DNA from: Acidobacteriota bacterium
GTDB lineage: Bacteria > Acidobacteriota > UBA6911 > RPQK01 > JADFOI01
DNA: 8,566 nucleotides
Direction of reading: 5' to 3'
NCBI GenBank assembly: GCA_027295745.1
Contig: JAPUKI010000116.1
Span: forward strand, 1-8,566
A program made the position numbers and the translations under genes. This document shows, piece by piece, positions 6,187-8,566 of this stretch; the stretch's first letter is position 1, and each line of letters opens with the position of its first letter. The notes below the pieces were generated by a model. That model saw nothing but the letters and a program-made list of their open reading frames with translations. It had not been told where the DNA came from and ran no database searches.

Positions 6187-6207
6187 TCGGGCTGCTATCT
6201 TGGGCTG
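6182..6207. repeat. 13-bp tandem direct repeat, two copies
   Basis: CTATCTCGGGCTG (6182-6194) is followed at once by CTATCTTGGGCTG (6195-6207), identical but for one C/T change. The first copy overlaps the right arm of the 6161-6186 hairpin. It looks like a local slippage duplication or paired protein-binding sites. Confidence 0.6.
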
Positions 6208-6227
6208 TGGAAATGGTGTAGAGAACT

Positions 6228-6240
6228 GGGGACGGAACCC
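6228..6240. repeat. GGGGAC-type motif, copy 2 (REP-like)
   Basis: GGGGACGGAACCC ends just outside the ankyrin stop codon. It has GGG/CCC ends and begins with the same GGGGAC half-site as 6114-6126, though the rest is not complementary. It may mark the other boundary of a degenerate repeat cassette in this spacer. Support is limited to two copies in one window. Confidence 0.25.
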
Positions 6241-6241
6241 T

Positions 6242-7885
6242 TCAAAAACCCTTCAGATCCCTATACGTACGGATATAGGGGGCCGCTCCCAGCCTGAGAA
6301 GGAGCTCGACCGTTTTCTCGTCCTTTCTCCGCCTGCGGCGGAAGGTACTGTCCTGGCCTTTATTGGGGAGGTGCCGCCACACCAGGCCGTCGGGATCGGC
6401 CAAAGCAATGCTCATGGCCGTCTGTCCCCACCTATCCTGGGCATCCAGGTCGGCACCCTTTTCCGCCAAAAGCTGAATCACCTCCGTCAAGCCGTAGAGT
6501 GCTGCACCGTGCACAGGCCTCCGGCCGTCGGGGCCGATCGCATTGACATCGCCCCCCACATTCCAGGCCAGTTGGACGGCTTCCAGGGCCTTCATCCTGA
6601 TCTCCTCGGTAGCCGCAGAGGCGCCCCTCATCCCCAGGTTAACACCCAGCCCGGCCGCCACCATCAGAGGTGTCGTACCATCGAAAGTCGCAATTTTGGG
6701 ATCGCCTCCCCCTTCCACCAGGGTTCGCATGGCGGCGCTATCACCACCTGCAGCTGCCATGAGGAACGGGGTCGCCCCGGCTTGACTCACTTGGGGTGGC
6801 TCCTGCTGGGCGCCGCGGGCGAAACGATGGACGTGATAAGGCATGAAATCCTTGGCGATTCGAACATTCGGATTGGCCCCGTGGGCCAGAAGTCCCTTCA
6901 CCAATTCCGTCATGTTGGGATGCACCCAGTAGGGGTCGGTTGCCGTGTGTCCCCCTGACATGGCTACGACTCCCTCCTGCAAAGCCCAGTGCAGAGCGGT
7001 CATTCCATAACAGTCTGTTGCGTTCGGGTCCGCCCCTGCTTCCAGGAGCAAAAGGGCCACCTTCTCGCGGCCATTGGAGCTGGCCAGCACCAAGGGAGTG
7101 CCCTCTTCCGGGGTCCCCTCATCCACCTCCGCTCCCGCCGCCAGTAAAATCCGGGCAGACTCTGCATCGCCCCCCTGGGCAGCAAACATTAGCGCTGTGA
7201 AGCCGCCCTTGAACTCGGGGAAATAGACCGTCTCTCTGAAGCCCTGATGCACGGGCTCACCTTGCGGACTGTACTCGGCGGGATCCGGAACTCTGGGCGT
7301 GTAAAGAGCCAGTCTGTTTGACCTGACATGCAGGTTGGCTCCCTGCTCCAGAAGCATCCCGACGATGGCCGGATAACCTTCTGCCGCCGCCCACATCAGA
7401 GCTGTCTGTCCCCTCTCCGTTGTTCTTGCATTCACCTCCGCTCCCTGGGCCAGCAGCGATCTCGACCCCTCCCTGCTACCTTTGCTCGCGCACCTCATGA
7501 GGGGAGTCTCTCCTGTTTCCTGGGCGAAGCTGGGATCCGCCCCAGCCTTCAGGAGCCTCTCAATGATGAGAGCACCCCGGTTGGTACAGGCCAGTAAGAG
7601 AGGAGTGACGCCGTAGACGTTGGCCGCATTCACGTTGGCGCCGGCATCAATCAGAAGTTCCACCATCTCCAGATCGTCGCGGTGGACTGCCCAGGCCAGC
7701 GCCGTGGCACCATCTGCCTGAGCGGCATTCACATCGGCCGGCTCCTCGAGCAGGGAACGCACCGTTTCCCGGTCTCCTTCCCTGGCGGCATCTACCAGCA
7801 GCGCTTCACTGCTGGCGGTAACGCTGGCGACCCACAGCAGCGACAGCATCCACCCTAGGAGCAACCCTCTAGCCCGGATGTTCAT
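6242..7885 (-). CDS. Exported ankyrin-repeat protein
   Basis: The product (547 aa) is a repeat-only binding protein predicted outside the cytoplasm. Numbered from this start, residues 1-24 are a signal peptide (MNIRARG, then LLLGWMLSLLWVASVTA, cleavage near TA-SS). From about 26 to the end there are roughly twelve ankyrin repeats of about 31-33 aa, seen as recurring 'TALxxAA..G...-LL..GA-VNA' units starting near 28, 59, 92, 125, 159, 228, 261, 294, 370, 403, 454 and 487. Insertions interrupt the array at about 190-225 and within repeats 8, 10 and 12. A basic cluster RRRRRK lies at 516-521. No enzyme motif or cytochrome CXXCH is present. The ATG at 7885 is preferred over an upstream in-frame TTG at 7906 because GAGGTGG lies just before it. 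The gene follows the DUF1552 gene by 61 bp on the same strand. Such pairs recur in Acidobacteriota-like genomes, suggesting a shared but unknown role, probably protein-protein contact. Confidence 0.92.
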   Translation of the reverse strand: MNIRARGLLLGWMLSLLWVASVTASSEALLVDAAREGDRETVRSLLEEPADVNAAQADGATALAWAVHRDDLEMVELLIDAGANVNAANVYGVTPLLLACTNRGALIIERLLKAGADPSFAQETGETPLMRCASKGSREGSRSLLAQGAEVNARTTERGQTALMWAAAEGYPAIVGMLLEQGANLHVRSNRLALYTPRVPDPAEYSPQGEPVHQGFRETVYFPEFKGGFTALMFAAQGGDAESARILLAAGAEVDEGTPEEGTPLVLASSNGREKVALLLLEAGADPNATDCYGMTALHWALQEGVVAMSGGHTATDPYWVHPNMTELVKGLLAHGANPNVRIAKDFMPYHVHRFARGAQQEPPQVSQAGATPFLMAAAGGDSAAMRTLVEGGGDPKIATFDGTTPLMVAAGLGVNLGMRGASAATEEIRMKALEAVQLAWNVGGDVNAIGPDGRRPVHGAALYGLTEVIQLLAEKGADLDAQDRWGQTAMSIALADPDGLVWRHLPNKGQDSTFRRRRRKDEKTVELLLRLGAAPYIRTYRDLKGF

Positions 7886-7926
7886 AATCCACCTCGTTTT
7901 ATTCAATCAGTCCTCACTTACGGCTC

Positions 7927-7941
7927 AGGAGGTTCTCTCCT
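7927..7941. repeat. Small hairpin between DUF1552 and ankyrin genes
   Basis: AGGAG and CTCCT arms (7927-7931, 7937-7941) flank a GTTCT loop in the 61-bp spacer. There is no T-run, so read-through from the DUF1552 gene into the ankyrin gene remains likely. It could be chance. Confidence 0.25.
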
Positions 7942-7946
7942 TGCAT

Positions 7947-8566
7947 CTATATGGACTGGAGATCCAACGTTCCGGTGGCATCGCTGTACCTGTTGTCTAG
8001 AAAGTCCTCGACAGGCAACCCGTGCATGTCCAGAATCTTCAAGTGTAGATTCGACAAGGGTAGACGGGGATATCGGATATGACTCCCTCCCTTGAGCTTG
8101 CCTCCTCCCCCACCCACCAGCAGTGTGGGAACGTCGTGGTGGATGTGGCCCATGCCATCACTCAGGCCACTTCCGTAAACGATTATGGAATGGTCCAGCA
8201 GCGAGCCATCACCGTCAGGCGTGGAGCGCAGCCTGTCCAGAAAATAGGAGAACAGGCGGGTATGAAACAGGTCAATCTTGATGCAGTTCTCGATCATATA
8301 GGCCTGGCCCGCGTGGTGAGAGGAGGCGTGGTGCCCATCGGCAACCCCGATCTCGCGGTAGTCCCCCTCGTTCTGTTCGCTGCCCCACATGAAGGTGATC
8401 ACGCGAGTCAGGTCAGCTTGAAAGGCGAGAGCCATCAAGTCAAACATCAACTTGGCATGCGCTTCAACCGTTGAGGGCTTGCACGCGGGCCGCTCCATCT
8501 CCGGCATCTCTCGGGAGGACTGTTCCTCGGCAAGCTGGATGCGCCGCTCAATGTCGCGAACCGCAT
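7947..8566 (-). CDS. DUF1552 domain-containing protein, C-terminal part (5' end outside window)
   Basis: The last 205 residues of a DUF1552 protein are present. The frame stays open to the window edge (last full codon ends at 8564), so the internal ATG at 8507 is not the start. The visible part begins with a helix 'VRDIERRIQLAEEQ' and continues through 'EAHAKLMFDLMALAFQADLTRVITFM', 'GVADGHHASSHHAG' (about 8310-8345), 'STPDGDGSLLDHSIIVYGSG', 'SDGMGHIHHDVPTLLVGGGGG' (about 8105-8160) and a C-terminal 'KILDMHGLPVEDF', all in the order seen in the family. Full-length members have roughly 430-470 residues and usually a twin-arginine or Sec signal, not visible here. The family has no proven activity. 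The clustered histidines and resemblance to DUF1501 proteins suggest an alkaline-phosphatase-like, metal-binding hydrolase fold (inference). DUF1592/DUF1588-type genes are often nearby and may lie upstream beyond 8566. Confidence 0.92.
   Translation of the reverse strand, partial: AVRDIERRIQLAEEQSSREMPEMERPACKPSTVEAHAKLMFDLMALAFQADLTRVITFMWGSEQNEGDYREIGVADGHHASSHHAGQAYMIENCIKIDLFHTRLFSYFLDRLRSTPDGDGSLLDHSIIVYGSGLSDGMGHIHHDVPTLLVGGGGGKLKGGSHIRYPRLPLSNLHLKILDMHGLPVEDFLDNRYSDATGTLDLQSI

Noticed and set aside
5882..6958. 358-codon open frame on the plus strand
   Set aside because: It runs antisense across two well-supported genes and their structured spacer, with low-complexity Pro/Arg/His content and no recognisable motif.
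8505..8507. ATG as the start of the DUF1552 gene
   Set aside because: The frame is open to the window edge and the residues before this ATG match the family's helix, so it is internal.

Overview
The window looks like a chromosomal segment of an uncultured, free-living Gram-negative bacterium. Six genes are complete, one is cut by the right edge, and no tRNA, rRNA, CRISPR array, insertion sequence or phage gene was seen. The pairing of a DUF1552 protein with an exported ankyrin-repeat protein is typical of Acidobacteriota and related environmental phyla. That placement is an inference from gene content, not from a marker gene. Coding density is high, and the longest gene-free stretch is the 214 bp between the two divergent genes on the left.

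Left part (1-2091): a TAXI-type TRAP solute-binding lipoprotein on the minus strand is divergent from a class II aldolase/adducin-fold protein on the plus strand. The aldolase-like protein keeps its acid and metal-binding histidines but carries an N-terminal export signal, which is unusual for this normally cytoplasmic family. The shared spacer has a perfect TATAAT on the minus strand and a TCATGA-N5-TCATGA dyad ahead of the aldolase gene.

Middle part (2101-6081, all minus): an apparent four-gene operon runs ABC ATPase, ABC-2 permease, a small single-span membrane protein, then an exported serine hydrolase of the class C beta-lactamase/family VIII esterase fold. Two of its three junctions are 4-base ATGA stop/start overlaps, so translation is probably coupled. 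The hydrolase gene is much more GC-rich than its neighbours, with the change close to its start codon, yet it is tightly joined to the operon. The ATPase has Asp instead of Gln in the Q-loop.

Right part (6242-8566, all minus): the C-terminal part of a DUF1552 protein runs off the right edge and is followed, 61 bp later, by an exported protein of about twelve ankyrin repeats. The 160 bp spacer between the ankyrin gene and the ABC operon is unusually structured. It holds a 13-bp tandem duplication, a long hairpin, and two GGGGAC-type palindromic motifs near its ends that resemble REP-like repeats.

The best candidates for something undescribed are the ABC transporter/anchored protein/exported hydrolase operon, the exported class II aldolase facing a TAXI binding protein, and the exported ankyrin protein next to DUF1552.
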